A stretch of 64,000 nt of DNA from Fonsecaea monophora (Eukaryota; Ascomycota; Eurotiomycetes; Chaetothyriales; Herpotrichiellaceae): contig NW_019173954.1 of the NCBI RefSeq assembly GCF_001642475.1, positions 248,001 through 312,000 on the forward strand. The letters run 5' to 3'. Shown here piece after piece: positions 32,074-43,189 of this stretch. The first letter of the stretch is position 1, and every line of letters starts with the position of its first letter. The position numbers and the translations under genes were made by a program. The notes below the pieces were generated by a model. The model was not told the origin of the DNA and ran no database searches. It was given only the letters and a program-made list of their open reading frames with translations.

Positions 32074-33951
32074 CCCTGAATATGTTTTACTGTTCAACCC
32101 CATCAACGGCGGAGAGCTGGCGCAGAAGATAGGCGAGCCCTTCGACTGTGGTCGGCGTTTTCAATGTTGTTGCAGAAGTAGACGTGTGAAGGATGTGATG
32201 AAGTCCACCCATCTCCAAGTCCGAGGGTGTCAGTGGACTTTTGATGCTCATGATCCATCACGGCAGTCCTGCTGTGTGGCTAGTCGAAAGGCCAGCTTCA
32301 CAGACATTCGCTGAAGCTATTGGCGCTCTCCATGCATCACGATAAACGAACCTACGACAATGTCTGGGACAAAGAGGTTCGAATCTGGAATGAGACGGCA
32401 CGATCCCTCAAAACATGATGGCTAAACGGTGTAACTCTTGTAGAGACGGCTGCGATGGTCGATTTCTCCGCTGGTTCCTGAAGCCGAGGGGGAAAAGCGA
32501 CTTCCCAAGTGCCTCGTATTTCGGCTTGGCGATGAATGCCTTTTCGAGGTTGGCTTTGCTTGGTGAGGCTTGGGAGGCAGTGCTGATTAATGGTTCCTCT
32601 TCAGCTGTCACCTTGAGACTTCCGCGGGTTGACAGACCTCAAGGTATGGATTCGCTTCTGGGGGCCAAGGCTCGTATAGACGCGGGATGGCGGTATCGTG
32701 TCCCGCTAAAGACCATTTGTGGCATATGGTGAATGCTCCTCGGAGGTTCGTGTATCTCAGATCCCAACCTCGTTTGCACGTCGCAGGCCCGATGATTGGA
32801 TCATTGACATTTAGCCTCTTAAATGCTGTATTCTTGAGAAAGAAGATGGCCATCTATGGGAAAATCTCTGGTTGTAAGCCTGCTCGGTACACCATAAGAA
32901 AGCAAATGTCAATGCAGGTAGCGGGACAGAGAGAGATGCGATCGGGGCTTAGGAGGATAATGCGTCATATGAACTTGTCAAGCTCCATTCTTGCTTCAGA
33001 CACAAGGCTCACCTCATGTCCTTAGACGCGAGATAGAAGTGTCTCGGACTGCTAAGGGACGCTGAAGCTTGATGGCTTTGACAATCTGATAAAAGTCAGG
33101 CGGAAAAGTGCGACTTCGGCACGCAGCTCCAACACATTATATATATGTACATATGTATGTATACAAAAAATACTAGGGGCGGTCGAACTGTGTTATATAA
33201 GCGTCGTCGCGTTTGTGATGATATGATCCACCTGTGCCTGAATTTGTGGCAAGACGAGGCTGCCGCGACAGGGATAGTAATATGCTGACATCGCGAAGTC
33301 TTGATCTCGAGACGGAAAGCAGTGTCCGGGGCCTGTGAAGCACGCAGGGACGATAACCGCGGATCCAGATCCTCGACGGATTTCTTTGATCTTGTGATCG
33401 TAAGCCGCGCTCAGGTCCACCACTCGTCGCTGCAGCAGCGCTTTGACACCCTTTGGCATGTGCTTCTTCGTATTCTGAACCGGCGCTTTTGTCATGGTCC
33501 GGACTAATGGTCTGGCTCTGAACTGGAAGAAGCTCGTTTGTAGTGTTGGCAAGTGGACGATCTTGCTGTCCAATTTGTTGGCACATATGATATTCATAGG
33601 CCATGTCTTCAACCCTGTTCATGCATGTTAGCTACCTGGATGTTCAGTTCAGGTTTAGACACACCATTACTTCGAACATGCAAACCTTCAGATTTCAGCC
33701 TCTGAGTCTTTTACACTCCCGAGGATAATAGGGATTTTGTCTCGATCATGAGATGAAGTGTATTTGGTTGTAATAAGGTGGGAGGTGACGGGCCCTCCAC
33801 TCAAGACTCCAACCATAGACAAAATGTTTGTTGTATTGCCCGGGCATGCAGAAACTTGGTGCAGACGCTTTGCAGCCTTGAAAAATCGGGTTGCATCCTT
33901 TGCACTGGGACCGTGAGAAGGAGTGATGCCAGCCCGCATGTTCTGAATCAA
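32074..33951. other. Intergenic with uncertain open frames
   Basis: This 1.9 kb holds the regulator promoter on the left and the 3' side of the acyltransferase on the right. Small frames in 32408-32853 (-) and 33193-33622 (-) are open but unassigned. A TATA/ATGT-rich tract lies at about 33136-33168. See the separate entry for 33193-33612. Confidence 0.45.
33193..33612 (-). other. Orphan open frame, possible exon or gene remnant
   Basis: A 139-codon frame has plausible protein-like composition (for example KGVKALLQRRVVDLSAAYDH and GSAVIVPACFTGPGHC) but no family I recognise. It lacks an ATG at its upstream end (opens with TTG); the overlapping frame 33622-33173 does start with ATG but reads as less protein-like. 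It could be the last exon of an unrecognised gene, a decayed gene, or chance. No flanking splice sites were convincing. Confidence 0.25.
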
Positions 33952-36288
33952 TCACAATTTGGAAGGTCTCCTGCGTTCCATGACGGTTGTCTGATCAGCG
34001 TGTGGCGTAGGTTCGGCCTCGTCTGCAAAGATTTGTTGGTTGAGTCTTGCAGCCAGTGAAAGCACACGCGTTGAGACGGCGGCCCCGTCGCGCCTGTTTT
34101 TCCCTTCTCGACGGTATTGTGCAATCTTCTCAATGAAGTCCCATAAGCGACCGGATGGACTCAACTCTCCAGTGCTTGGATCTCTTTGAGGTGCCCAATC
34201 AGGAGCGAGCCGCACGGTGACTTTTGCCTTTGACTCTGTACCTTTCGCGACATCAATGATACCTTCTTCTTGGAACCGATTGTAGGCGTTTTTGAGGGCT
34301 TCTTTGTTGACTGCTTCAAAGTAAGACAAATCGCCCTGGTGATACAGCGTGCGACCAGCAAGCTGGGCCATATTTTGAGCCTTTTGCATGTCAACCCAGC
34401 CTGCAGATGAGACCGGAGGCACCAATGCCAGTAAAGAAACAGCGCCGAGCCATGCAGCATCCACAAACGGCCAGATGAGGAAACAGTACAAGTCGTAATT
34501 CTCTCTACCTGATTTCCGCTCGGCATCAGAGAGACCGATCATTCTTTCGAAGTCGTCCGTAACTCTGAGGACATCATCTCGCACCAACCCCTGCATCGCC
34601 TGTTCCAGGTTGTGTTGCAGACCTTGGCCCGCAGGGAAGATGAACTCTCCTCGAAACAGTTGCGATAAGAAGGTAACTTTATCTGTCAACTCGGCTTCAG
34701 GCATACGTTGATTCGCGCTTCCGCCTCCCTGTTTCACCTTGGTGTACAGAGCCGTCGCAATGAGCGCTTCTGAGATGAAGAGGTGGATTGTCATATTTCT
34801 GTAGAATGACAGCTGAAAGCGGTCAACAGCGTAATAGGTCTCCTCCGCGAGGCCATCAACTGTACCGACGAGCTTCGGCCCAAGGACATCCAGAGCCCGT
34901 TCCACAACATAAGAGGTGGGCATGCCTCTGAAATCGGCCACTTTACCACCGTTTGCCCTTATACGTTTGCAGAGCCAGTCAACTCGACGAACCAGCTCGG
35001 ATTTGCCAACCCCACGGCCGCGTATTGTCAATAGTACAGTCCCAACGAGGGCCGTGGGCATGATCACCGAAGCCGCATTAATGTCAGAGAGGACTCTGTA
35101 TCCGAGGGTCCGTAGCAGCCGAAGTCTACTGTTGGAACTTGAGGAAGCTGCTTCGGCGATAGCGGACGGGGTCTGACGAGCTTGCTGCTCCTTGATGAAG
35201 TCTTTCAAGCTCCAAGGCTCGTGGAATCTGCAGTCGATGCGACCCAGGTTGAGCGACAGAACAGAGGACGCCGAGATGAAGTCGGCAAGATTCTCCTTCC
35301 GTTTGGGGGTTCCCAAGAGTTCGTTGACGTATGAATCGACCTCAATCACTTTGTCGTACTGCAAGGACACCGGGCAAACGTATGCGTCTTCCGTTCGGCC
35401 TGAAATAACCGAGTCGAGGAGAAATCTGAGGAAGCCAAAGCGAGGTCCTAGTAATTTGCCAGTGCGACTTCTTGTGCCTTCAATGAAACACTCCAGATTG
35501 AGTCCCTGTTGGAGTAGGGTGTCTAGATAGGACTGTACGAGTGTTGTATAAAGCTGATCATTCCCGAAGCTTCGCCGAATCCACATGGCCCCAGTGTTTT
35601 GTAAGAAGCTGCCGACGAGTGGGAAATTCAGGTTGTCGCCAGCGACGACAACCGGAAGGGTCAGGCCCAGGCGGTAGCACACCAGGTGTAAGGTGACATA
35701 GTCAACATGGCTCGTATGCCGTGGGAGAAATATGATGGATTGTTTCTTTTTGGCCGCCAGTGTTGCAACTTCACGGAGTCTCCTGACCTCGGCTTCAGAG
35801 ACATGGATCGCACTGTATGCTCTGGTGAGCAACTGCGTGGTCCCGTAGAAAGCTGCCCGAATGTACATCTTGCTTTCCATCTTGCAAACCATTTTATCCA
35901 GCATGTCAGCGGTGATCTCGATCAATTGTGACGTGATTTCATGCCTTCGCTTCTCTCTCTCGGGCAGATACATCGGGCTGGTGGTATCCAGGAGATGTTC
36001 CTTCTCTTCAACTTTCAAGCGCTGCTCGGTCAACTCGACGATCTTTTGCCGCAAGAGAGGAGACGCCATGACCGCGTTCTTGACATTGGCTGTGTAGCCC
36101 GGGTAGAAAACTGGCTGTCCGATTGGATTGTCATAGGCTCGCCATCCCACGCCTCGGACAAACAGTGATATTTCATGTGCGAAGGTGAATGGGTTGGTGC
36201 GAAAGCGCTGCATGCGCGTGAGGATGCTGCGATCGGTGAAGTCATCTTGCGAGGCGGGCTCACCCTCGGGCCGGACGAGCTCAGTCAT
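33952..36288 (-). CDS. Glycerol-3-phosphate / dihydroxyacetone-phosphate acyltransferase, peroxisomal
   Basis: An intronless 778-aa frame belongs to the PlsB/DHAPAT family, which acylates glycerol-3-phosphate or DHAP at sn-1 as the first step of glycerolipid or ether-lipid synthesis. The four acyltransferase blocks are visible: HTSHVD (the HX4D catalytic pair, H191/D196), GAMWIRRSFGND, FIEGTRSRTGK and VCPVSLQYDKVIE. The protein ends in PSKL, a perfect type 1 peroxisomal signal, which points to a peroxisomal DHAPAT-like role. Length is close to bacterial PlsB (about 800) and GNPAT (680). Substrate preference between G3P and DHAP cannot be read. The N-terminal 180 residues are helical. The lack of introns in 2.3 kb is notable. 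Confidence 0.9.
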   Translation of the reverse strand: MTELVRPEGEPASQDDFTDRSILTRMQRFRTNPFTFAHEISLFVRGVGWRAYDNPIGQPVFYPGYTANVKNAVMASPLLRQKIVELTEQRLKVEEKEHLLDTTSPMYLPEREKRRHEITSQLIEITADMLDKMVCKMESKMYIRAAFYGTTQLLTRAYSAIHVSEAEVRRLREVATLAAKKKQSIIFLPRHTSHVDYVTLHLVCYRLGLTLPVVVAGDNLNFPLVGSFLQNTGAMWIRRSFGNDQLYTTLVQSYLDTLLQQGLNLECFIEGTRSRTGKLLGPRFGFLRFLLDSVISGRTEDAYVCPVSLQYDKVIEVDSYVNELLGTPKRKENLADFISASSVLSLNLGRIDCRFHEPWSLKDFIKEQQARQTPSAIAEAASSSSNSRLRLLRTLGYRVLSDINAASVIMPTALVGTVLLTIRGRGVGKSELVRRVDWLCKRIRANGGKVADFRGMPTSYVVERALDVLGPKLVGTVDGLAEETYYAVDRFQLSFYRNMTIHLFISEALIATALYTKVKQGGGSANQRMPEAELTDKVTFLSQLFRGEFIFPAGQGLQHNLEQAMQGLVRDDVLRVTDDFERMIGLSDAERKSGRENYDLYCFLIWPFVDAAWLGAVSLLALVPPVSSAGWVDMQKAQNMAQLAGRTLYHQGDLSYFEAVNKEALKNAYNRFQEEGIIDVAKGTESKAKVTVRLAPDWAPQRDPSTGELSPSGRLWDFIEKIAQYRREGKNRRDGAAVSTRVLSLAARLNQQIFADEAEPTPHADQTTVMERRRPSKL

Positions 36289-36829
36289 TGATGAGGCTTG
36301 TGAGAGAAAAGATTGTCAGACCAGCGATGCATCAGTTGCGCATAAGATATTGTAGGACGTCTTGCAGAGGCTCTTGAACGCCCAGTGATGGCCAGGAAGC
36401 AGCCAAGCAGCCAATCGTAAGGTGCGTAGTACCTATGTACAATATGCCACAGCATGTACAAGTATGCAACGAGTATATTTGGAGGGACGCAGTTCAAGCG
36501 ACTGTTGCCCCAAAAACACCCCAGACTTTCTGGTTCCCCCCACGACCGTCTTACATAAGCGACATGCTACATCAGCCTTACAGCTCCAGCCTTGTGGTCT
36601 CCAGTGAATTCTTTGGATCCCAGCCATTTTCCAATATCCTGTAGGTCGAGGACATACAAGCATGTAGCCGAGCTACAGATATTTCCTATAGGTGCAGATT
36701 AAATGACAGGACATTCCATCAAAGGATTTTCCAGCTCTTTCAACCGTGCCTTGGACATGTAGGTATGGTGAACAGCGACATATCTCTATCCCCGTATGGG
36801 CTTTGCTCTCGGACAGGGTGTCGGGCTTT
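36289..36829. other. Intergenic: acyltransferase promoter and M24 peptidase 3' region
   Basis: This 541-bp stretch separates two minus-strand genes. I see no gene or recognisable repeat in it. Confidence 0.5.
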
Positions 36830-37531
36830 TCAATCGACCGTCAAGAGTTGCTCCATAAACCCGCCGATCTGGCGTTCGCGGTCTACAAGATGGACCTCTA
36901 AGATCCAATGCAATGGCTGTCCGTCCTTGCCGGTGCGCCTCATTGGCTTCTTGCTGCCCGTGGTTATATAGAATTCGACTTTATCTCCCGGAATCCGCTC
37001 GTGCGGGAATTGGCCGACGAGGTGTCCTGCATGGGAGCCACCGAATTCCCATCCTGCTTCTTTGGCCAAATCACAGGTGAAGTGATATAGTTCCTCGCCT
37101 GTTATGTCCGGATTGTCCTGGAAGTGCGACTTGACCTTTTTCCACAAGGGCTCTAACGTGTCGCGCAGCCTGGCCTTGACCGGGTCATCTCCAAGCACAA
37201 ACGTGCGGCCAAAGTCGGCTTCCCAGGCCTCAAACACTGGGCCTAGATCCACGAAGACGATATCGTCCGTTTGGAGGATGCGATCCGGAGGGTTTTCAGC
37301 GTACGGGAACAGCGTATTGGAACCGCTTCGGATGACTCGCTTGTGCCAATGGGTTCTGACATCGTAGCGCTTAGCTCCAAGCTCATGGATCTCGTCGCTG
37401 AGTTGCTTCTCGCTGACGCCGGGCCGGACTATGGATTGCTCGATCTCATCAAAAAGTTTGGCGGCTTTTTCCTGCGCCTCTTTGAGATAGGCGGCTCGCT
37501 GCTGCTCCGTCGTCAGTGTCTCGGTGGCCAT
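36830..37531 (-). CDS. M24-family metallopeptidase-like protein
   Basis: This 233-aa protein has a compact pita-bread fold with no N-terminal domain. All five M24 metal ligands are visible: Asp in FVDLGP, Asp in EADFGRT, His in GGSHAGHLVG, Glu in ILEVHL and Glu in GFMEQLL. M24 enzymes are methionine or Xaa-Pro aminopeptidases using two metal ions; the specificity here is unknown. The chosen start is ATG 37531, matching the fold start. The same frame stays open 121 codons upstream to 37894 and has earlier ATGs at 37639 and 37618, so a longer form is possible. It diverges from LEA1. Related short M24 proteins are common in bacteria and filamentous fungi. Confidence 0.88.
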   Translation of the reverse strand: MATETLTTEQQRAAYLKEAQEKAAKLFDEIEQSIVRPGVSEKQLSDEIHELGAKRYDVRTHWHKRVIRSGSNTLFPYAENPPDRILQTDDIVFVDLGPVFEAWEADFGRTFVLGDDPVKARLRDTLEPLWKKVKSHFQDNPDITGEELYHFTCDLAKEAGWEFGGSHAGHLVGQFPHERIPGDKVEFYITTGSKKPMRRTGKDGQPLHWILEVHLVDRERQIGGFMEQLLTVD

Positions 37532-38210
37532 TGTTGGGGTGTCGCTAGCAGAGAAGTGAGGTAAGGCAAATGTTCTGTTTGTATTGAATAGATTTGTATA
37601 GCGACAGGGCGCAGGCATCAATCCAAGTGTTCCAATCATATGTATCGTTTTACTGTACCTCGTACCTCTTGTGCGGAGAATCAATCGCGGGGTTCCTTGC
37701 CAGGGGGACCTCGGTCCTTGCTCTCCTTTAGTGCGCAGAAACTCATGGAGATGACAGACAGTACGAGGTATACCATGGGACAGGAAGAACACCTGAAGTT
37801 CGCCCACAGACTTATGTATGTCGACGTCACCATGTAAAGGGATTTTCAAGATGATTACCCGGTCATAAGGATTGCATTTAACCTTTAAATACACATGGCC
37901 TTGTGAGCGAGGCTAATGTCACCTGTTTGGACATCTACCTACCTAGAAACGAAGCAACGTAGGATCGTATCTTTGTGCAAGGACAACATCAGGAAATGGG
38001 TTCATGTTTGAAGCGAACCTGGGCAAAAGGTTAGCGACAGGTACCCGGAAAATCTCAGCCTTGTGAAAAATGACAAGGCTGAGAATGGCTTCCTGACCAA
38101 TCACACGTCAGTCGCAAATTTCTTGATATTTCTCCCATCACGTCCCCCAAACCCGAAACGACTTTCCCGCTAGATTGAACCAACCCTCAAGGACAACCGC
38201 TGCCGCAGCA
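37532..38210. promoter_or_regulatory. Bidirectional promoter, M24 peptidase / LEA1, with hairpin
   Basis: This 679-bp region carries both promoters. At 38053-38084 there is a perfect 12-bp inverted repeat (TCTCAGCCTTGT / ACAAGGCTGAGA) with an 8-nt loop, about 127 bp before the LEA1 ATG. A CCAAT box overlaps about 38097-38101 just after it. The region 37532-37894 is also open in the peptidase frame. Confidence 0.65.
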
Positions 38211-39115
38211 ATGAGGCTCACTGCGGACCTCATCCACAACTCCCTGTCATATCTGAACCCCCTCAAAGAGCGTGAACTCGATCTCCGAGGTACGTCTGAA
38301 AAGAGCAGATGCTACACTTTGATTTCTGCAAGAGCATAGTTGACCACACACGCATCTCCTCGTGCAAATCTGTATAGGCCATAAAATCCCTACGATCGAG
38401 AACTTGGGCGTCGCAGGCCCGCAAGATGCGATCGACTTCACCGACAATGACATTACCGCCATCTCCAACTTCCCTCTTTCCCCGCGGTTGAACACGTTGC
38501 TGTGTGCGCGAAATCGAATACAGAGCGTGGACAAGAGGATAGCAGAACAGATACCGAATCTGACAACGCTGGTCCTGACGTCAAACCATGTCAAGGAACT
38601 TGCTGACCTAGAGGGTCTGGCGGCCTGCGGGGCGTTGACACACTTGAGTTTACTGGACAACCCAGTAACGAAGAAAGAGGTAAGCCTGGACCACGGATCC
38701 AGGAGGAGAGAAGCAGAAAAGAGCGCCGTGTGTTGACATCATCCTACAGCACTATAGACTCTATCTCATCTGGTCAATCCCCTCACTACGGTTCCTCGAT
38801 TTTCAAAAAGTGCGACAAGTAGAACGAGAGCAGGCACAGGAGTTGTTTGGCTCAGCGGAAGCACCCACCGAGTTGGCTACGAAGATCAAGGGACTCAAGA
38901 GCCGGACATTCGACGCTTCGTCAAGCGGCGTCAATGGCAAGGCTCCCGCCGCCCAAAAGGGTGTCCGGACACGGTTGACCGAGTCGGAGAAAAAGAGAGT
39001 GGAAATGATGATTCAGAAAGCCAAAAGCTTCCAAGAGATCGAGAGAATTGAGAAAGATCTTGCAGAAGGCAGAATACCTGCTGGTGCAGCAGACGCCGAC
39101 AGGATGGTCTCTTAG
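38211..39115 (+). CDS. LEA1: U2 snRNP component A' (Lea1), leucine-rich repeat protein
   Basis: Exons 38211-38289, 38378-38679 and 38750-39115 give 248 aa, the usual size of U2 A'. It binds U2B'' and U2 snRNA in the spliceosome. The N-terminus MRLTADLIHNSLSYLNPLKE is diagnostic, followed by LRRs (IDFTDNDITAISNFP, LNTLLCARNRIQSVD, LTTLVLTSNHVKEL, LTHLSLLDNPVTKKE) and the cap HYRLYLIWSIPSLRFLDFQKV. A charged C-terminal tail with KSFQEIERIEKDLAEGRIPAG ends the protein, also typical. It is nuclear. All introns are GT-AG and phase consistent. The gene converges with the glutamine amidotransferase gene with only 220 bp between the stop codons. Confidence 0.95.
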
Positions 39116-39335
39116 GGTCGGTGTTCTACATGGATCGCAAGGGCAATCAGAGTTGTGAAGTCCTACGAAGGACATTTGTACACTGGACAATGGGACACGG
39201 ACATGGAGAATTGCTGTGGTGGCAGCGGTTTGCAACCAGCAGCTGCACACCCACAAAGGGGTCTATTTCTGTTGACCAAGGCGCAAACTGCAAAATCAAC
39301 ACAATCCAAACAAACCCCGAGACTGTTCATCTCTG

Positions 39336-40344
39336 CTATTCCAACAAGAACTTTAGAAATGCTTGACTGACGACCAACCCATCATGTGGTAGATTCACCT
39401 TGTTCATGTGTTCCTGATATGCCTTGTCGTCGAAAATACCTGTTGCATGTCGCGTGCTGATGATTTCTGTCATGATCTCCTGGTTGAATTCCGGATGGCC
39501 CTGTACGGTCAGCAGCCTTTTCGGTGAATACATGCCCTGGACCTTGCAAACAGGAGAAGATCCAAGGGCCTCGACGCCTTCCGGGTAGTAGAAAACACAG
39601 TCACGGTGCATTTGGTGGAGGCGCTGTTTAGCGATCGTGTCAGCAAGAAGGGGGAACCTGAACAGGGTCCGTGCAGGTCAAGGTTACACAACATACGATC
39701 TTATCGACACCAAAGACTTCCTTTCCCTTTTCCGATAGCTGGACATCGTTCACTGCTGCCTCCCAGCCCTGAGGATTCCGCCCGACCTCTGCCTTCAAAG
39801 CGCGGCCCACGATCTGGTGGCCGAAACACACGCCGATGACTCGAACCGTCGTCTCTGACAGGATCTTCGCCGTGTAGTCGACCAACTTGTTGATCCAAGG
39901 TGTGTCTGCAAAGGAATCGTGTCCTGTATTGATCCTCATACATCAGCGTCGGCCGTTCCTCCACTATTTACTTGCTGTTGGATCGCCGGGACCGCAGGAG
40001 AACCATTGCATCGAATCTTTCGTCTGAGCGTCCACATCCCAGTCCCTTCTCTCAACGGCTCCTCAACAGCAGCAGGACAAACAAAACTCACTGGAACCGG
40101 TGATCAAAATGGCGTCAATGGTTGCAGGATCGGGATACTGGTCTGGATTCAATTCGACCTGCCAGACGGAAAACTGGAGGCTGTCATCGGGGTCCAAGTC
40201 AGGTCGACCCAAGGCTCTGGCTCCTGATCGGAGCAAGAACTCAAACACACCACCATAACCATGGAACCTTTTCTTGGTCTCCGGCAGCGGGGTATCACAT
40301 TCGAGGACTGCAATACGCAGGGTTCGAGGGACCTTCAGATTCAT
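39336..40344 (-). CDS. Class I glutamine amidotransferase domain protein
   Basis: Exons 40344-40092, 39923-39697 and 39623-39336 give 255 aa. The catalytic Cys is in GVCFGHQIVGRAL and the His-Glu pair in LTVQGHPEFNQE, the three residues of the class I GATase triad, so it can release ammonia from glutamine or act as a gamma-glutamyl hydrolase-like enzyme. The free-standing form, with LITGSRHDSFADTPW before the Cys, matches fungal GMP-synthase-like stand-alone proteins of unknown acceptor. No targeting signal is seen. It diverges from the MFS transporter across 840 bp and converges with LEA1. No synthetase partner lies in the window. Confidence 0.92.
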
Positions 40345-41184
40345 CTTCTCTCCTCCTCATCGGGCAAGCAGTGAGGGCCCGAGTCTGCAGACTGTATCTC
40401 AGCCAAAATCAAAGCAACAAGGTGTTCACCGCTGGCACCGCAGCAAGCGCCGTGAGAAGGGCGTCAGAGATATTTCCATTATCTAATCGCGGATATAGCA
40501 GCCACACTATTACAGCGTGTGGGCAGCCAAGTCGCGTCATTTGACTCTCGATATCGCCTCATTGCCTGCCGTTTTTACGCATCGCTCTTCTCCATCCTCT
40601 CTATCTTTGGCGCCTCTGATTGATAATGTGTTCTGGCTCTTATTGGCTGGAGGCGAATCTCGGCTGTCAAGTCGATGCAAGGGGCGTCAAGAGGCGCCGC
40701 GGGATGATCTTCTGCACAGTACCGGATCCGGCCTTCCCGTGGCGGATCTACACATTCGATGTGGTCAGCTCATTGCCATTCGCGGCTGCCCGTCTTGGAA
40801 AAGCCGCAGGCTCTTGTATTTCTGAGCATCAGAACATCAGAACATCGACAGGGTTTTGGCAAGAGCATACTGGCTCTGTTGTTGCAGGAAGAACTTGCCA
40901 TGCGGGCAGAGATCATGGTTGCAACAAGATGGGTCATGGTCAGCATTCTATTATCCCAGGCCCTCGTTCGGCCGCACTTTAGCTCTCACTCAACAAGCGT
41001 TCTGTTGTTGCCCCTCAGCTTTATGAATCCATCCTGGCCACCAAGAACCTGCGGCTGAGGTTGTTTAATGACATCTGACGCAACGGCAAAACCGTTATAT
41101 GCTGCCTATGAGGCCGTGACTGGCTTTCGTGCCCAACACTCCAGATCTGATCCTCGAAGAACCTCCCAGTGACCGCGCATAACC
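40345..41184. promoter_or_regulatory. Bidirectional promoter, GATase / DHA2 transporter
   Basis: The two genes diverge over 840 bp. A short direct repeat (CATCAGAA, two copies) lies at about 40826-40842. Open frames here (for example 40620-40982) lack any domain signature. No other element is recognised. Confidence 0.5.
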
Positions 41185-43189
41185 ATGAAGAGCCACGACG
41201 AAAGACCGCAGATCGATACGACAGCAACGCCAGGCCCGTACATCGAAGCCGGTATCGAGGAGCGTACGGGTGCCCAGCCTACTGAAACAACAAGTTTGCT
41301 CGCCCATCGGAATCGCACAAGTCGCTCTGATGTTCACTATCGAGACTGCATCTCGGGCTCTCGGTTCCATTTTCTGTTCTGGAGCACAATTTTCGGTTGC
41401 TCGATTGCTTTTTTTGACACCACATTGATGGCTTCTTCCCACCCCGTCATTACTTCATACTTTGAAGCCTCCAATGCTGCTTCCTGGCTTAGCACTGTCT
41501 TTTATCTGACTTCGACGGTATTTCAGCCAGTGTACGGCCGTGTCTCGGACACGATCGGTCGGCGACCGGCGTTGCTGTTCGCCATTGTCATGTTCTTCGC
41601 CAGCACGCTATGGTGCGGTGCAGCTGGCAGTATTGGCAGTTTCATCGCCGCCAGAGCGGTAAGTGGACTGGGAGCCGGAGGAGTGATTGCCCTTGGAGGG
41701 ATCTTGACCAGTGACATTGTCAAAATCGAGTACAGGGGGATTTATCAAAGTTATTTCAATTTGGTACGTTTCCCGGGCCTCAAGAGTGAAGTATCCTCCG
41801 CCACTTTTAATACCGCCGATTCCACACTGAATACCTGATGTCTCTTTCTGCTAACATGACTAAAATCAGTCGTACGGAGCAGGCAATGGACTGGGCGCCG
41901 CCTTGGGAGGCTTTCTCTGCGACTACTTCGGCTGGCGCGCTGCCTTCTTCTTGCAGCTGCCCTTTATCGCCGTTTATGGTATCCTCGCTATTTTTTCTTG
42001 CCCTGATAACCTGGGCCCAAATCTTGCAAAGACCCAAGGGAAGACACTGAGCCAAGCATTCAAAAGCTTCGACACTTATGGAATGTTTGGCATGATCCTC
42101 ACGGTCTCCGGCCTCATCCTGGGGGTAAATCTGGGCGGGAACGTGTTCATCTGGACACACCCCTTTGTCATCAGCAGCCTGGTTATCTCTGCCATCGCAG
42201 GTGTCTCCTTGGTTTTTGCGGAGCGCAAAGCCGAACGTCCTATTCTCCCTCTCAGACTTTTCTCGACGATACCTATTGCGAATGTTATAGGCAGCAATTT
42301 TATTGCGTCCTTGATCTCCAATACGGTTTTGTTCAATGTTCCACTCTACCTCCAAGCCGTTCGACAGACTTCGCCAACGACTTCTGGTCTTTACCTGGTT
42401 CCTCCTCTAGTCGGCTCTAGCATCGCCGCCATGCTAACGGGACTTTACATTACCCTCAGACGACGCATGAAGCCGCCGATGGTGCTGGCTTCAATCATGG
42501 GACTCGGTGGCTCGATTGCTGTAACGTGCTTGTCAGCAAACACGCCTACCTCGCTTCTCCCCCTTCTCATTCCCGTCGTCTCGATCGGCCAAGGATTCTT
42601 TTTCCCAGCAGGAACGATTGCGGTCCTTGCCCTCAACTCCCAGGAGGACCAAGCTGTGGCCACGACCACACTCGGTCTTGTCCGCAACCTCGGCTCCATT
42701 ATGGGCGTGGCCTTGAGTAGCTGGGTATTGCAGAATGCGCTGCCGATATACTTGAGCAGATACGTCACAGCACCAGACGCCGCGACCAAACGAGAGATCA
42801 TTCGTACTGTGAGGGAATCCATCAATTCGATTCGCACTTTGGATCCCTTGCACAAGAGACAGGTCATTGATGCGTATGCGTCGAGCTTGAGAGCGACTTT
42901 TCTCTTGAGCATCATCTTCTCCATTCTATCTATTTTGCTCATTTGGCCTATCCAACTTCCCAGTTTGCAAACGCAAGAGGACATGGATAAAAATGAGACA
43001 GCTGTTTTTACTCCGGAATCGAGCGATGACTATGAAGAGGAAGAGGACGAAGCCGACGCGCGAGCGTTGCTGGCTACGCCGATCTACTCCATTGTACGAA
43101 CTTTCACTGGCGGTACAAATCGGAGTACAAGATCAACATCTTTGGATGGGATTCTGGAAAGGAGAGCAAGTTTCGACACAAACTTGTAG
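41185..43189 (+). CDS. MFS transporter, DHA2/vacuolar basic amino acid type
   Basis: Two exons (41185-41763 and 41870-43189) give 632 aa. The intron is phase 0, with branch sequence GCTAAC before the acceptor. It is a 14-helix DHA2-family proton antiporter, resembling yeast Vba and fission yeast Fnx proteins that move basic amino acids into the vacuole: an acidic N-terminus with TSLLAHR, GRVSDTIGRRPALLF after helix 2, RAVSGLGAGGVIALGG (motif C-like), YGAGNGLGAALGG and DYFGWRAAFFLQLP. The last about 90 residues form an acidic cytosolic tail (SSDDYEEEEDEADARALL) that is not in all relatives and includes a dileucine-type signal. Drug export is the alternative role. Confidence 0.88.
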
